A stretch of DNA of 64,000 nt from Maridesulfovibrio sp. (GCF_963677005.1 NZ_OY781616.1:310001-374000), one strand, 5' to 3'. Shown: positions 46,186 through 55,646, counted from the first letter of the stretch. Notes: generated by a model from the sequence alone, not told the origin. A program made the numbers and translations.

Positions 46186-46989
46186 TTAAAAATATGCATG
46201 AATCTGTTTTGCCAGAACATAGACCGGCAGGGCCAGCACCAGACTGTCGATGCGGTCCAGCACTCCGCCGTGACCGGGCAGAATCTTGCCGGAATCCTTG
46301 ATCTGGAGTTTGCGTTTGAGTGCCGATTCGAAAAAGTCGCCCATCTGGGCTGCTATGTTCAGAGCGGCACCGAGAATCAGCCATTCGGTGATCGATGCAT
46401 CTCCAAGCAGCAGCCCGTATACTGTGCAGCATATTATGCAGCCGAGGAATCCGCCGATGGAACCGGCCCACGATTTTTTCGGGCTTATCTGCGGCCAGAT
46501 CTTCTTTTTGCCGAAAAATGTCCCGGTATAAAAGGCGACAGTATCGGAGGCGGAAGATGACAGCAGTACGAAAAAAATCTCCAGACTGGTCATGGAGTTA
46601 ATGAACTGCAGGGTTACCGGTATGTATACAACCCCGGCGAAGAGGATCAGGCTGTCGCGATAGGAAGCCAGATCTCCCCTTGCGCTGAACGAGATCAGAA
46701 ATCTGAAGTTGAAAAGCCAGAATGCCCCGATAAGTGTGAGCAGCATCCAGACAGGGGATACCAGCGCTGAGGTCATGACTATTCCCGCCCCGGCGCACAT
46801 GCCCATGTATCTGGCTATTCTGTTGGCTTTGTCCTGCCAGAACATGCCGTAGAACTCGTGCATGGCGATTATGCAGAAAACAGTGAGCGCCCCGGTGAGA
46901 ACCTTTCCCCTCATGATGAGGGCGGCGGCCAGTGTGGCGATGAGCAGTAGAGATGTAATTATCCGTTGTTGAAGGCTGCTTAAGGGCAT
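46186..46989 (-). CDS. cdsA: phosphatidate cytidylyltransferase
   Basis: A 267-residue integral membrane enzyme making CDP-diacylglycerol from phosphatidic acid and CTP. About seven helices; the C-terminal signature contains KSWAGSIGGF (about residue 172) and HGGVLDRIDSLVLALPVY (about 240). GAGG precedes the ATG. In many bacteria it follows uppS directly; here 6.4 kb of other genes separate them. It heads cdsA-dxr-rseP-tsaB. Confidence 0.93.
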   Translation of the reverse strand: MPLSSLQQRIITSLLLIATLAAALIMRGKVLTGALTVFCIIAMHEFYGMFWQDKANRIARYMGMCAGAGIVMTSALVSPVWMLLTLIGAFWLFNFRFLISFSARGDLASYRDSLILFAGVVYIPVTLQFINSMTSLEIFFVLLSSSASDTVAFYTGTFFGKKKIWPQISPKKSWAGSIGGFLGCIICCTVYGLLLGDASITEWLILGAALNIAAQMGDFFESALKRKLQIKDSGKILPGHGGVLDRIDSLVLALPVYVLAKQIHAYF

Positions 46990-47440
46990 GAAGTCCTCGG
47001 TTGAAGTCCCGGAAATATGATTGAAGGACCTCGATCATTTAGTTTTATATAATGTAATCGGCGGAAAAAACAACTCGCGAAAAATAGAAAATATCTGTTC
47101 TGTGTGGCAAAATTGAATTTATATCCGCAAAAAACTCCATTTTTATAATCCATTAACTGATGAGGGGCAAGTTATCCAGAGTTAATTTTGTGTGTTAAAG
47201 AAAGGATAATTGGTCCGGCATGCGTTGTTTGAAGCTGTTTTTGGCCTGCTGAAAAATGGTGTCACAACTAAAAGGAGCTTGAATGGGCGGCTCTTTGTCT
47301 GTTGAAGAAATTTTGTTCCCGTGTCCCTGACCGGTTGAACTTTATATTTAAATTTGCTCTATGCAGGTTTTGGTTGTATTGGATTATGAAGATATATTTA
47401 TGTTGGGTGGTCGTGGTTGCTATTCTCGGAGGATTTTGTC
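46990..47440. other. divergent intergenic region, cdsA / HD-GYP gene
   Basis: About 450 AT-rich non-coding bases. On the - strand TTGTTT-N16-TATATA, about 65 bases upstream of cdsA, is a fair promoter candidate. No convincing + strand promoter, repeat or structured RNA was found. Confidence 0.4.
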
Positions 47441-49177
47441 TTGTCGAAAATAAAGGTTGATATGACTGCTATCGGTTCTGCCGGCATTGAGGATGTTCTC
47501 AACGAGGTGGTCGAGAAGTCCGGTAAGGCCGGTTGCCGCAGAGCTATGGAGAGCGGTTCGTGTCCCTTGCGCAACAGTGTCAGCGATCTTTTCGGGATGC
47601 AGCTGAATCTGGTGGACAGGCTTACCGAGATAGGGTTGGCCCTTTCAGGGGAAACCAACCTGGAACGGCTGCTGGAAATGATTGTTGATGAGGCGCGCGT
47701 ATTGACCCGTGCCGATGCGGGAACTCTTTACATTGTAGACCGGGAAAACCGCAGACTCGAATTTTCCATTCTCCAGAATGATACCATGAAAGTACGGATG
47801 GGCGGAACAAGCGGAAACGAGATAACCCTTCCTCCCGTACCCCTTTACGGCCCCGGCAATAAGCCCAACAAATCGAATGTGTCCTCCTATTGTGCGCTGA
47901 CAGGGGAGACCGTCAACATTGCAGATGTTTACGAAGCTGAAGGTTTCGACTTTACCGGTCCCCGCAAGTATGACGCCGCTACTGGCTATCGTTCCAAGTC
48001 AATGCTTGTCATTGCCCTGAAGAACCACGAGCAGGACATAATAGGCGTTCTTCAGCTCCTCAACGCTTTGACCGAAGACGGCGAGGTTATAGAATTTTCC
48101 GGGGACGTGGTTGATATTATAGGTTCCCTGGCCTCACAGGCGGCAATTGCGCTGACCAATACCCAGCTTATCCAGGGGCTCAAGGAACTGCTTTATTCTG
48201 TAATCCAGAGTATCGCAGCGGCAATTGACGCAAAGTCTCCTTATACAAACGGGCATATCGAACGGGTCGTGACCATTACCATGATGATCGCCGAGAAGGT
48301 CAACTCCATGACTGATGGTAAATATGCCGATGTGTGCTTTAGCGAAGATGAGATGGAAGAATTGAAGCTTGCGGCATGGATGCACGATGTGGGCAAGATT
48401 TCCATTCCGGAGCATGTGGTGGACAAGTCCACCAAGCTCGAAACCATTTTCGACCGTGCCGAACTTGTGGATGCCCGGTTCAGGCTTATTGCCGAAACAA
48501 TAAAGACCAGAAAGCTTCAGGATACCGTCGAGGCCATGAAGAACGGGGCGGGAGAAGATGAAATTTCGGAAATAGATTCCCGTTATGCCGATGTGTTGAG
48601 CGAGACGGAGGAAGCCCGCAATTTTATTCTTGGCTGCAATATCCCCAAGGAATTCATGTCCGATGACCGCATAGAGCGGGTGAAGGAAATAGCTGCCCGG
48701 ACCTACCAGAGCAACGGCGAAACTTTCAACTGGCTTACTGAGGATGAGGTGAAAAACCTCTGTATCCGCAAGGGAACTCTCACAGACGAAGAACGCAAGG
48801 TCATAGAAAGCCATGCCCGCATTACTCATGAAATGCTTTCGCGACTGCCTTTCCCCAAACGACTTACCCGTGTTCCGGAATATGCAGCAGGCCATCATGA
48901 AAAGCTGGATGGATCGGGATATCCGAACGGTCTGGACGAAAGCAGACTGCCTCTGCAGGCCAGAATAATGGCTGTTGCCGATATTTTCGAGGCGCTCACT
49001 GCCAAGGACCGGCCGTACAAGAAGCCCATGAAACTCTCACAGGCCGTTAAAATTTTAGGTTTCATGGTCAAAGACCGCCACATTGATCCCGATATCTGCA
49101 GCTTGTTCATAGATTCGGGAATGCATATGGATTACGCAAAGGCGGAACTTGATCCCACGCAGCTTGAAGACGATTGA
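47441..49177 (+). CDS. GAF and HD-GYP cyclic-di-GMP phosphodiesterase
   Basis: A 578-residue cytoplasmic protein. A GAF sensor domain is at about residues 60-245 (ARVLTRADAGTLYIVD), then an HD-GYP domain at about 265-565. The metal ligands HDVGK (about 313) and HHEKLDGSGYPNGL (about 484) are present. Their spacing is about 170 residues, roughly 100 more than in ordinary HD-GYP proteins, because of an inserted helical stretch. It should hydrolyse c-di-GMP. The TTG start at 47441 follows GGAGGA by seven bases. It is the only + strand gene between 28.6 and 63 kb. Confidence 0.9.
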   Translation: MSKIKVDMTAIGSAGIEDVLNEVVEKSGKAGCRRAMESGSCPLRNSVSDLFGMQLNLVDRLTEIGLALSGETNLERLLEMIVDEARVLTRADAGTLYIVDRENRRLEFSILQNDTMKVRMGGTSGNEITLPPVPLYGPGNKPNKSNVSSYCALTGETVNIADVYEAEGFDFTGPRKYDAATGYRSKSMLVIALKNHEQDIIGVLQLLNALTEDGEVIEFSGDVVDIIGSLASQAAIALTNTQLIQGLKELLYSVIQSIAAAIDAKSPYTNGHIERVVTITMMIAEKVNSMTDGKYADVCFSEDEMEELKLAAWMHDVGKISIPEHVVDKSTKLETIFDRAELVDARFRLIAETIKTRKLQDTVEAMKNGAGEDEISEIDSRYADVLSETEEARNFILGCNIPKEFMSDDRIERVKEIAARTYQSNGETFNWLTEDEVKNLCIRKGTLTDEERKVIESHARITHEMLSRLPFPKRLTRVPEYAAGHHEKLDGSGYPNGLDESRLPLQARIMAVADIFEALTAKDRPYKKPMKLSQAVKILGFMVKDRHIDPDICSLFIDSGMHMDYAKAELDPTQLEDD

Positions 49178-49190
49178 TTTTTAAGCATAT

Positions 49191-49228
49191 CCGACAGCCG
49201 TGAGCGGCTGCCGGACCGTTATTTTTTC
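49191..49228 (+). terminator. terminator after HD-GYP gene
   Basis: The stem CCGACAGCCG-TGAG-CGGCTGCCGG with one mismatched pair, then a T-rich run (TTATTTTTTC). The T-run includes the stop codon of the convergent gene at 49219. Confidence 0.7.
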
Positions 49229-49860
49229 TTTTTGTTGTTTTGCTCCCAGTGTTTGAGCACGGTATCTATGGTCCTTAATCTTGCTATTTTCCTTGCGATA
49301 TCAATCATAGCCAGTTTGATCAGCCTGTCCTTGTTGGGGTGCATGTATTCCCCGGTGAGGTTCAGGGCATATGAGGTGGGGGGATCTGATTCCACTCCGA
49401 GAAACTCACCGTTGATATCAACCAGCGCCGAGTACTGCTCGTAATCTTCGTCAAACTGAATGTCGACTTCCGATGCGCCAATGACCACATAGTCCACGTA
49501 ATTTTCGCGGGCGATATCAATTATTTCATCTTCTGTTACGGTCTGTTGCGATGTGGCGTAAGACCGCTTGCAGGAATCGAGCAGAAAACCGGTAATCATG
49601 CGGTCCCGATGTGTTTCGAACCCGGCTTCGTTGAATTCCTGCTGCAGGGAGTTGTTGAGGTTGCGGATCAGGTTCTCACATTCCTGCGGGGAAAGGTTCT
49701 CTCCCTTGATGCGCGGAACCAATGAAAATACTATGGTCGGTTTGCCCTTACGGGCGTATATCTTGTACCCGTCCTTGCTGCCGCAGAATCCTGTTGTGGC
49801 GAAAACGGACAGCATTATTATCCCTAGCAGGGCGGACAGGGTAAACTTGGTCTTGCTCAT
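49219..49860 (-). CDS. exported protein of unknown function, cassette gene 4
   Basis: A 213-residue protein with a signal peptide (residues 1-28, ending TGFCG). The mature part begins with a strand-rich region (PTIVFSLVPRIKGENLSP), then a helix with paired Asn-Leu (LIRNLNNSLQQEF) and a second half containing VDYVVIGASEVDIQ and ALVDINGEFLG. The general look is that of a periplasmic lipoprotein-assembly or CsgG-like fold, but no family is recognised. The C terminus is Lys-rich. AAGGAG precedes ATG 49860. It is the last gene of a four-gene exported-protein unit. Confidence 0.75.
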   Translation of the reverse strand: MSKTKFTLSALLGIIMLSVFATTGFCGSKDGYKIYARKGKPTIVFSLVPRIKGENLSPQECENLIRNLNNSLQQEFNEAGFETHRDRMITGFLLDSCKRSYATSQQTVTEDEIIDIARENYVDYVVIGASEVDIQFDEDYEQYSALVDINGEFLGVESDPPTSYALNLTGEYMHPNKDRLIKLAMIDIARKIARLRTIDTVLKHWEQNNKKKK

Positions 49861-49883
49861 CTTCTTCTCCTTGCTTTCCAGGG

Positions 49884-50999
49884 TCAGCGTTTGCATTGGT
49901 TCAGATCGCTCAAGGCGTTGATCAGGCTGTTGTAAAAATAGACATCCGAAACTTTATTATGCCGCTTGGCAATTGTTGCCACAACCCCTTTGATGCATTT
50001 TATCGTCTCACCGTCTCCCTGCAGGATTGCGGCAGTCGTGTAATTCCGTTCAATGAACGGACCCAGGTCATTGTCTTTTGTCCCGGTTTTTATGGTCAGA
50101 GAGTATTCGGTCTGGGGTTTGGGCATGCGCATGCTTGTCTGGTAGACGTTGTCCCGTTCCGAAAAGCCTGATTTTTCCGCTCCCTGCTGGAAGGATATGC
50201 CGAACATGGATACTGCTGCGTGCAGTCCCCTGCGGAAAGCCGGAAACCTTGATTTCGGCGGCAGGACCATGTGTTCGGATGACAGGGCCTGTGAGGCCAG
50301 CATCTGGGCCAGTGCCTTGTATTTATCCTGGTTTTCGATTCTTTTCTGCGTTCCCTTGGATAGCGAGATGCTTTTAATCTCGCAGGTACTGCTGGAAAAC
50401 AGATGGTCAAGATCGGCAAGGCATTTTCCGAGTTCGTCCTGCGCATTTACTTTGAGTCTTTTCTTGTCGGTAAAGAATCCGACTATGGCTGCGCGTATCT
50501 GACCTGCCAGAGGCTCCAGACTGAAGTTAGGAGTCTTGTTCAGGTATGGCACTGAAACAAGCATCGGAGCCGAATATACAAGTGATTCGGACGCAGCCTG
50601 AAAAAGCAGGAAGTTGAGGCCGATGTATACACTGCCTTTGTAGAGCTTCTGCTCGGAAGAACCGAATTCATCAACAAAGGAAACTACATTATCCACAAAA
50701 AGCAGGGGGACCAATATGGAATTCGGGTCGAATTCGGTATTGTATTCCGCCCGTTTGATATTTACCCCTTCATTCTTGGCCGCAGCTCTTCTGAGGAATC
50801 CCAGCACTCCCTTGCGCAGAGATTTGCGGAAGTCCTTGTTCTTCAGAATTACCTCAAGCTCTGCTTTGTGTCTGTCGTTCTCCTTGTTGCGCACCTTGCC
50901 GATGGCCGAGGGGATGATATAGAGTTCTCCCGCTTCGGCACATACGGCAGTAAAAAGCGCGGCAAACAGAACCAGTATGCAGCAGAATCTGCAGGTCAT
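49884..50999 (-). CDS. exported protein of unknown function, cassette gene 3
   Basis: A 371-residue protein with a signal peptide (about residues 1-21, cleavage after AEA). It has no recognised domain; the mature protein is mixed alpha/beta with a basic N-terminal part and repeated hydrophobic strands (ILVPLLFVDNVVSFVDEF). The frame continues upstream into the preceding lipoprotein gene, but ATG 50999 is the only start that leaves a signal peptide and it lies four bases after that gene's stop. Two Cys pairs could form disulfides. It likely works with its exported neighbours in the envelope. Confidence 0.7.
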   Translation of the reverse strand: MTCRFCCILVLFAALFTAVCAEAGELYIIPSAIGKVRNKENDRHKAELEVILKNKDFRKSLRKGVLGFLRRAAAKNEGVNIKRAEYNTEFDPNSILVPLLFVDNVVSFVDEFGSSEQKLYKGSVYIGLNFLLFQAASESLVYSAPMLVSVPYLNKTPNFSLEPLAGQIRAAIVGFFTDKKRLKVNAQDELGKCLADLDHLFSSSTCEIKSISLSKGTQKRIENQDKYKALAQMLASQALSSEHMVLPPKSRFPAFRRGLHAAVSMFGISFQQGAEKSGFSERDNVYQTSMRMPKPQTEYSLTIKTGTKDNDLGPFIERNYTTAAILQGDGETIKCIKGVVATIAKRHNKVSDVYFYNSLINALSDLNQCKR

Positions 51000-51003
51000 G
51001 ACC

Positions 51004-51216
51004 TTACCACTGATGACCCTGCACGGAGTCATTGGTTTCCTGTTCCTTGAGTTCCTCGGTTTTTTCTCTGGATGATTCAGTTTCTTCCTTGAGTCCTTCC
51101 GCGGACTGGTTGACATCATGCATTGATGCTTTTGCCGACTCGGCATTCTTGAATCCACAGCCCGCAAATGCCAGCATCAGTGTTATGCAAAGGATGATGA
51201 GATAGATTTTTTTCAC
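51004..51216 (-). CDS. small coiled-coil lipoprotein, cassette gene 2
   Basis: A 70-residue lipoprotein. The signal peptide ends in lipobox FAGC (Cys at about residue 20); the mature 50 residues are almost all charged and Ser, with heptad-like Glu/Lys spacing (KEETESSREKTEELKEQE), so probably a coiled coil. GTG start preceded by AAGGAG. It lies 21 bases after the SH3 lipoprotein gene and four bases before the next exported protein. No family is recognised. Confidence 0.75.
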   Translation of the reverse strand: MKKIYLIILCITLMLAFAGCGFKNAESAKASMHDVNQSAEGLKEETESSREKTEELKEQETNDSVQGHQW

Positions 51217-51237
51217 CGGTAAACTCCTTGTTTTTTA

Positions 51238-52980
51238 TCAGTCTAACATGTCTTCCGCCAAAGCGACAGAGGAGGCCTTCTTCTCAACCTGCTTGAATCC
51301 GGCCACGGCCTGTCCGGCCAGTTTATCCTTGAGTCTTTTGCTCAGGCTCAGTCTTTGCTGGTAGTATGCCTCCAGCATGGTTGTCACCTGGGTGTTTTTT
51401 CTCCTTGCGGTCATGATTATCTTGCTGATTTCCCGGCCTTGTCCGGTTATCAGGGCCGAGTTGTTTTCAATGTATTCATAATCCTGCTGGAAGTCGCTGA
51501 ACAGTGTTGTGAGGTTGGTCAATTCCTCCTGAATCTCGATGAGCCGTGGAATTGCCGTAAGGGCGCCTATCGGGTTGTTCTGGGCGTTACTGATCTGGGC
51601 CACAAGTTCAGCCGTGGCCAGGGCTATGATCCCGGCCTGTTTGGTTACTTCTGCAGCCATGGGTCCTGCTTTCTCGTCATATGCGGTCATAGCCCTGTCG
51701 ATGCCGACAATTACGTTGCCGGATTTGTCGATGCTCAGGTCATAGAGGGCGTTTGAAGCGTGCAGGTTTGCTGAAAATGCATCTATTATGGAGTTGAGGT
51801 TTTGAATCTGTTCTGCATTCAACTGGGAAAAACTGTCGGCTTCCGACTTGATTTTTGTTTCCAGTGCGCTCAGCATCCTGCCGTTTTCAGCTATTTTTAC
51901 CGCCGCACCCTCAATGGATGTGGTCGGTTCATATGACAGGTCCTGAATAAATGCCTTTATGGATATTTTCTGCATGCCGGTGTTGCGGACTCCGCGGGCG
52001 GTATCAGCAGCAGCCTTGTAGTTGTTGTTCATTGCCGCAACTGTTGCGCCCACAAGTGATTGCAGGGCTCTTGTTTCGTTCAAAGCGCTCAGCATCTGTT
52101 CGCGTATCTCGACTGTTTTTTGAGCAAGCTCCTTACTGGCGCTGATACTTTTGAGAATGTCCTTGAGGGCATCGTTTTGTGATTGCGGCTGTGCATTCTG
52201 CTGAGGTCCGCCCAGCAGAGCGGATGCAAATGCTCCGAAAAGGGCCGCGCCCACACTGTTATCCGAGGACGTTTTGGTTTTGGTGGTTTTTTTGGTCTTG
52301 GTGCTGGACCTGAAAGCTGATTTCGTACTCTTGGGTTTTTCCGGAGCAGAGGCAATCTGTTTTCCGCTGCTTGAATGTTTAACCGTAGCCGTTCCGGCTT
52401 TGCAGGTAACGGTGCGTGTTTCGGTTTTGGCTATGGGCGCGAGCGGATCGGCAACGCATACTTCCGAATCCAGCCAGCCGGTAAAATTTTCACCTTTCAC
52501 TTCGTAGTAACCCTGTTCGTAGCCGATAATGTCAAACTGAGTGTGCGGGGGCAGAGTCAAAGGAGTGGGGCGGCTTTTGGACGGAGCATCGTGAACAGTG
52601 GCTTTTATCTTGTTGCTTCCTCTTGTTCCCATATAGTTTCCGAAATCAAGCGTGACCAGTTTATGATACACGAATCCCGGAGTACCTGTTCCGTCGGTTC
52701 GTTGTATTTTATACCAGTTACCGTTTTTACCCGTAATTTCGACCTGGGTATCTTTGGCCAGGACATCAACAATGTCTGATTTGGATGATGAGACTTCACG
52801 GACATTGCTTTTCATGACACTGCGTCCTGTGACTATCGGGGTAATAACTACTGTTTCGGTCCTGACGGCGGTGGTTACCGGGGCTTCAGGTGTTTTTTTC
52901 TGCTGTTTTGGTATACAGCCGGCAGGCAGCAGAAAAAGGATGATGGATATGGCTATGCAGCCCCACAATTTTGATGACAT
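51238..52980 (-). CDS. SH3-domain lipoprotein with long coiled coil, cassette gene 1
   Basis: A 580-residue lipoprotein with lipobox PAGC (Cys about residue 22). It has two bacterial SH3 domains (about 50-110 and 118-170; VEITGKNGNWYKIQ and FDIIGYEQGYYEVKG), a Lys/Thr/Ser-rich linker (about 205-240), then a long helical region (about 265-575) that is Ala/Glu/Asn-rich and predicted coiled coil. Bacterial SH3 domains often bind peptidoglycan. GGGAGG precedes the ATG. It is first in a four-gene exported-protein unit whose function is unknown. Confidence 0.85.
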   Translation of the reverse strand: MSSKLWGCIAISIILFLLPAGCIPKQQKKTPEAPVTTAVRTETVVITPIVTGRSVMKSNVREVSSSKSDIVDVLAKDTQVEITGKNGNWYKIQRTDGTGTPGFVYHKLVTLDFGNYMGTRGSNKIKATVHDAPSKSRPTPLTLPPHTQFDIIGYEQGYYEVKGENFTGWLDSEVCVADPLAPIAKTETRTVTCKAGTATVKHSSSGKQIASAPEKPKSTKSAFRSSTKTKKTTKTKTSSDNSVGAALFGAFASALLGGPQQNAQPQSQNDALKDILKSISASKELAQKTVEIREQMLSALNETRALQSLVGATVAAMNNNYKAAADTARGVRNTGMQKISIKAFIQDLSYEPTTSIEGAAVKIAENGRMLSALETKIKSEADSFSQLNAEQIQNLNSIIDAFSANLHASNALYDLSIDKSGNVIVGIDRAMTAYDEKAGPMAAEVTKQAGIIALATAELVAQISNAQNNPIGALTAIPRLIEIQEELTNLTTLFSDFQQDYEYIENNSALITGQGREISKIIMTARRKNTQVTTMLEAYYQQRLSLSKRLKDKLAGQAVAGFKQVEKKASSVALAEDMLD

Positions 52981-53388
52981 AAAACCTCCCCATGATCGTG
53001 CGGTTGAAATGAAGCGGACTGGATCAACTTGTTATTAGAAAAAGTTTTTATAAGCTTTCTAAAGAAAATACTTTGCACATTTTGTAGTTATTATAAAGAG
53101 GTTTGCCATTTTTTTTGGGCCATACAGCAAAAAAAAATAGTGCTGTCATCTGTAGAGTGCGTCATTTACGTTTCGCGTGGCGCTGAGTAATTTCCGATAT
53201 GTCCGTAAAAAATAGGGACAGAATAAAACAATCCAGCAGAAATAACGTCTGGTTGGTCCTACGGGCGAATCTTGTTGATAATTTTTGAAGAGTCACGGAG
53301 AAACATTTGCGGTTAAAAATTTCTCTGAATACGGGGAGGGTGTCGGCAGGTATTGAAAAACCCCGTGGAGTCAACTCCACGGGGCTGT
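52981..53388. other. intergenic region between uppS and exported-protein cassette
   Basis: About 375 bases between the uppS terminator and the SH3 lipoprotein gene. It should hold the cassette promoter on the - strand, but no convincing pair of boxes was found. A 72-codon frame at 53162-53380 runs across the terminator and is not credible. Confidence 0.4.
53356..53384 (-). terminator. terminator after uppS
   Basis: A perfect 10-bp stem CCCCGTGGAG / CTCCACGGGG with a four-base loop; on the - strand TTTTTCAAT follows. It lies just after the uppS stop. Confidence 0.85.
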
Positions 53389-54084
53389 TCAGATCTGGTC
53401 TCCGGTTTTTCCGAAGCGGCGTTGGCGACTTTTAAAGTCATCCAGGGCCTTGTCTAGTTCTTCGGAAGTGAAGTCCGGCCAGAAGACATCGGTGAAGTAC
53501 AGTTCAGAGTAGGCGGCCTGATACAACAGGTAGTTGGAGAGCCGCTGTTCTCCGCTGGTGCGTATTATCAGGTCCGGGTCCGGCTGCCCGGCGGTGTACA
53601 GATAATCCGACAGCGTTTCCTCTGTAATCTGTTCTTCGCTGATTCCTTCTGCGATCATTTTTCTGCAGGCCCGGACCAGTTCATCCCGGCCGGAATAGTT
53701 GAGTGCCAGGTTGAGAGTCATGGACTTGCAGTTTTCGGTTTTTTTTATGGTGTGGGCCACAACCTGCCTGACACCGAAGGGGAACTCGGAAAGTTCGCCC
53801 AATATTTTCAGGCTGATATCCTGCTCGCGCAGGTTGGTCAGTTCTTTTTTCAGAAAAATCGTCAGCAGATCGAAGAGGGTGCTTATTTCATCTTTGGGTC
53901 TGGCCCAGTTTTCCTTGGAAAACGTATAGAGGGTCAGATGCCTGATTCCAAGCTCCCTGCATCGGGTAACGATATTCTTTGCGGCCTCGGTTCCGGCTCT
54001 GTGACCTTCACTTCTATCCAGACCGCGTGCTTTGGCCCACCGTCCATTACCGTCCATTATAACGGCTAAATGTCGGGGCAGCAT
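53389..54084 (-). CDS. uppS: isoprenyl transferase (undecaprenyl diphosphate synthase)
   Basis: A 231-residue cis-prenyltransferase that builds the C55 lipid carrier for cell-wall synthesis. It has HLAVIMDGNGRWAKARG (residues 5-21), the GHRAG motif, FSKENWARP and the C-terminal RTSGEQRLSNYLLYQAAYSELYFTD region (parts only). It follows frr by four bases and ends at a strong terminator, so the usual downstream partner cdsA is not co-transcribed. Confidence 0.94.
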   Translation of the reverse strand: MLPRHLAVIMDGNGRWAKARGLDRSEGHRAGTEAAKNIVTRCRELGIRHLTLYTFSKENWARPKDEISTLFDLLTIFLKKELTNLREQDISLKILGELSEFPFGVRQVVAHTIKKTENCKSMTLNLALNYSGRDELVRACRKMIAEGISEEQITEETLSDYLYTAGQPDPDLIIRTSGEQRLSNYLLYQAAYSELYFTDVFWPDFTSEELDKALDDFKSRQRRFGKTGDQI

Positions 54085-54088
54085 TCTA

Positions 54089-54646
54089 TTAGATTTCCAT
54101 TATTTCCTTTTCTTTCTCGGCGCATGCGCCATCGCATTTCTTAACGTAATCATCCGTGATTTTCTGTACGTTGTCCTGAGCCTTGCGCTGTTCATCTTCT
54201 GAGATATCTTTGTCTTTTTCCAGCTTTTTCAGGGTGTCGTTCATGTCGCGGCGCACATTGCGGATAGCGATCTTGGATTCTTCGGTATATTTTCTGGCTA
54301 TCTTGACGAGTTCTTTGCGGCGTTCCTCGGTAAGGGGAGGAATGCTTATGCGCAGGAGCTTGCCGTCATTAACGGGATTGAGTCCCAGGTCGGACTGCAT
54401 AAGGGCTTTTTCGATAAGCGGAAAAGCACCCTTATCCCATGGCTGAATGGTAATAGAACGGGAATCGGGGACGGCTACGGACGACAGCTGGTTGATGGGA
54501 GTCGGGGTGCCGTAATAATCGACCAGAACCTGATCCACCAGAGATGTGGAAGCGCGTCCGGTGCGCAGTTTTCCGAAGTCGTTTTCCAGGGCGCTGAGTG
54601 CACCGTCCATTCTTTTTTTACCGTCGGCAAGAACTTCATTAATCAT
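54089..54646 (-). CDS. frr: ribosome-recycling factor
   Basis: A 185-residue protein of standard length that splits post-termination ribosomes with EF-G. It has [20 protein letters not shown], the DPWDKG-like IQPWDKGAF and [19 protein letters not shown]. It is located between pyrH (six bases) and uppS (four bases), the conserved order. Confidence 0.95.
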   Translation of the reverse strand: MINEVLADGKKRMDGALSALENDFGKLRTGRASTSLVDQVLVDYYGTPTPINQLSSVAVPDSRSITIQPWDKGAFPLIEKALMQSDLGLNPVNDGKLLRISIPPLTEERRKELVKIARKYTEESKIAIRNVRRDMNDTLKKLEKDKDISEDEQRKAQDNVQKITDDYVKKCDGACAEKEKEIMEI

Positions 54647-54652
54647 AAAAAA

Positions 54653-55372
54653 TTATCCTCCGTGAACAATTGTTCCGATCTTTTCACCTTTGACAACCCG
54701 TTCGATATTACCTTTTTCGAAAAGGTTGAAGACTATGATGGGCATATTGTTGTCCATGGCCAGAGAAGTGGCGGTGGAGTCCATTACGCCAAGTCTCTTT
54801 TCCAGAGTCTCGATGTAGGTGATAGATTCAAATTTTACTGCATCGTCATGCTTCATGGGGTCCTTATCGTATACTCCGTCGACCTTTGTGGCTTTAATGA
54901 TCGCCTCGGTCTTGAGTTCCATGGCCCGCAGTGCTGCAGCGGTATCGGTTGTGAAGTAGGGGTTGCCTGTCCCGGCAGCGCAGATAACAACCCGGCCTTT
55001 CTCAAGGTGGCGCACGGCTCTGCGGCGAATATACGGTTCGGCAACAGCCTGCATGGGAATTGCGGACATCACCCGGGTATCGCAGCCCATTTTTTCAAGC
55101 GCGTCCTGTACAGCAAGGGCGTTCATGATGGTTGCGAGCATTCCCATATAGTCGGCAGAAGCACGGTCCATGCCTTTTGCAGAAGCGGACATACCCCGAA
55201 AAATATTACCGCCGCCGATGACCAGAGCAACCTGCAGACCTTTCTTGGCCACTTCGGCAATTTCGCCTGCAAACTGGCTGATGGCCGAAGGCTCAATACC
55301 GAACTGCTGATCTCCGGCCAGTGCCTCTCCGCTGAGTTTGATCATTACCCGTGAATAGTGCAATTTGTCCAT
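54653..55372 (-). CDS. pyrH: UMP kinase
   Basis: A 239-residue hexameric UMP kinase that phosphorylates UMP to UDP. Motifs: [12 protein letters not shown] at the start, [22 protein letters not shown], and [12 protein letters not shown] (about 135). It precedes frr by six bases. A terminator and a 440-base gap separate it from tsf, so it probably has a separate promoter there. Confidence 0.95.
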   Translation of the reverse strand: MDKLHYSRVMIKLSGEALAGDQQFGIEPSAISQFAGEIAEVAKKGLQVALVIGGGNIFRGMSASAKGMDRASADYMGMLATIMNALAVQDALEKMGCDTRVMSAIPMQAVAEPYIRRRAVRHLEKGRVVICAAGTGNPYFTTDTAAALRAMELKTEAIIKATKVDGVYDKDPMKHDDAVKFESITYIETLEKRLGVMDSTATSLAMDNNMPIIVFNLFEKGNIERVVKGEKIGTIVHGG

Positions 55373-55439
55373 AGTTTCCCCCGTTTTTTAAGCGGAACTT
55401 GTCCGTTTGTGAATGCTGGAGTGTTATTTCCCGGATTAT

Positions 55440-55646
55440 TTAGTCCGGTTTGTTCCTGCGTATTGTCGGTGCCCGGTTTTGTTTAATGCGGGCCGCTTCA
55501 TTTTCCTGTTCCGGGCATGGAAACTTCGGCCGATACTGACCGGGATATCCTGCTGCCCATAAATATTTGCCCTTTAAAAAGCTCAAATCCAAAACGGAAA
55601 GTCCGTATTGAATTTGAGCTTTGAAATACGCGTAATCTGCATACAT
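55440..55646 (-). CDS. possible small protein between tsf and pyrH
   Basis: A 68-codon frame starting with ATG after AAGGAAACAGG. The product is protein-like: aromatic N-terminal half (YADYAYFKAQIQYGLSVLDL), then YLWAAGYPGQYRPKFPCPEQ and a basic tail. No family is recognised. It fills the gap between the tsf terminator and pyrH. An inverted repeat AAGCTCAAAT / ATTTGAGCTT lies inside the frame, which could instead mark a leader structure. Confidence 0.45.
   Translation of the reverse strand: MYADYAYFKAQIQYGLSVLDLSFLKGKYLWAAGYPGQYRPKFPCPEQENEAARIKQNRAPTIRRNKPD

Noticed and set aside
46148..46471. A longer dxr start giving about 508 residues.
   Set aside because: The extra part overlaps cdsA and does not resemble DXR; TTG 46147 gives the normal length.
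53162..53380. A 72-codon - strand frame after uppS.
   Set aside because: It starts inside the uppS terminator, is of unlikely composition and has no ribosome site.
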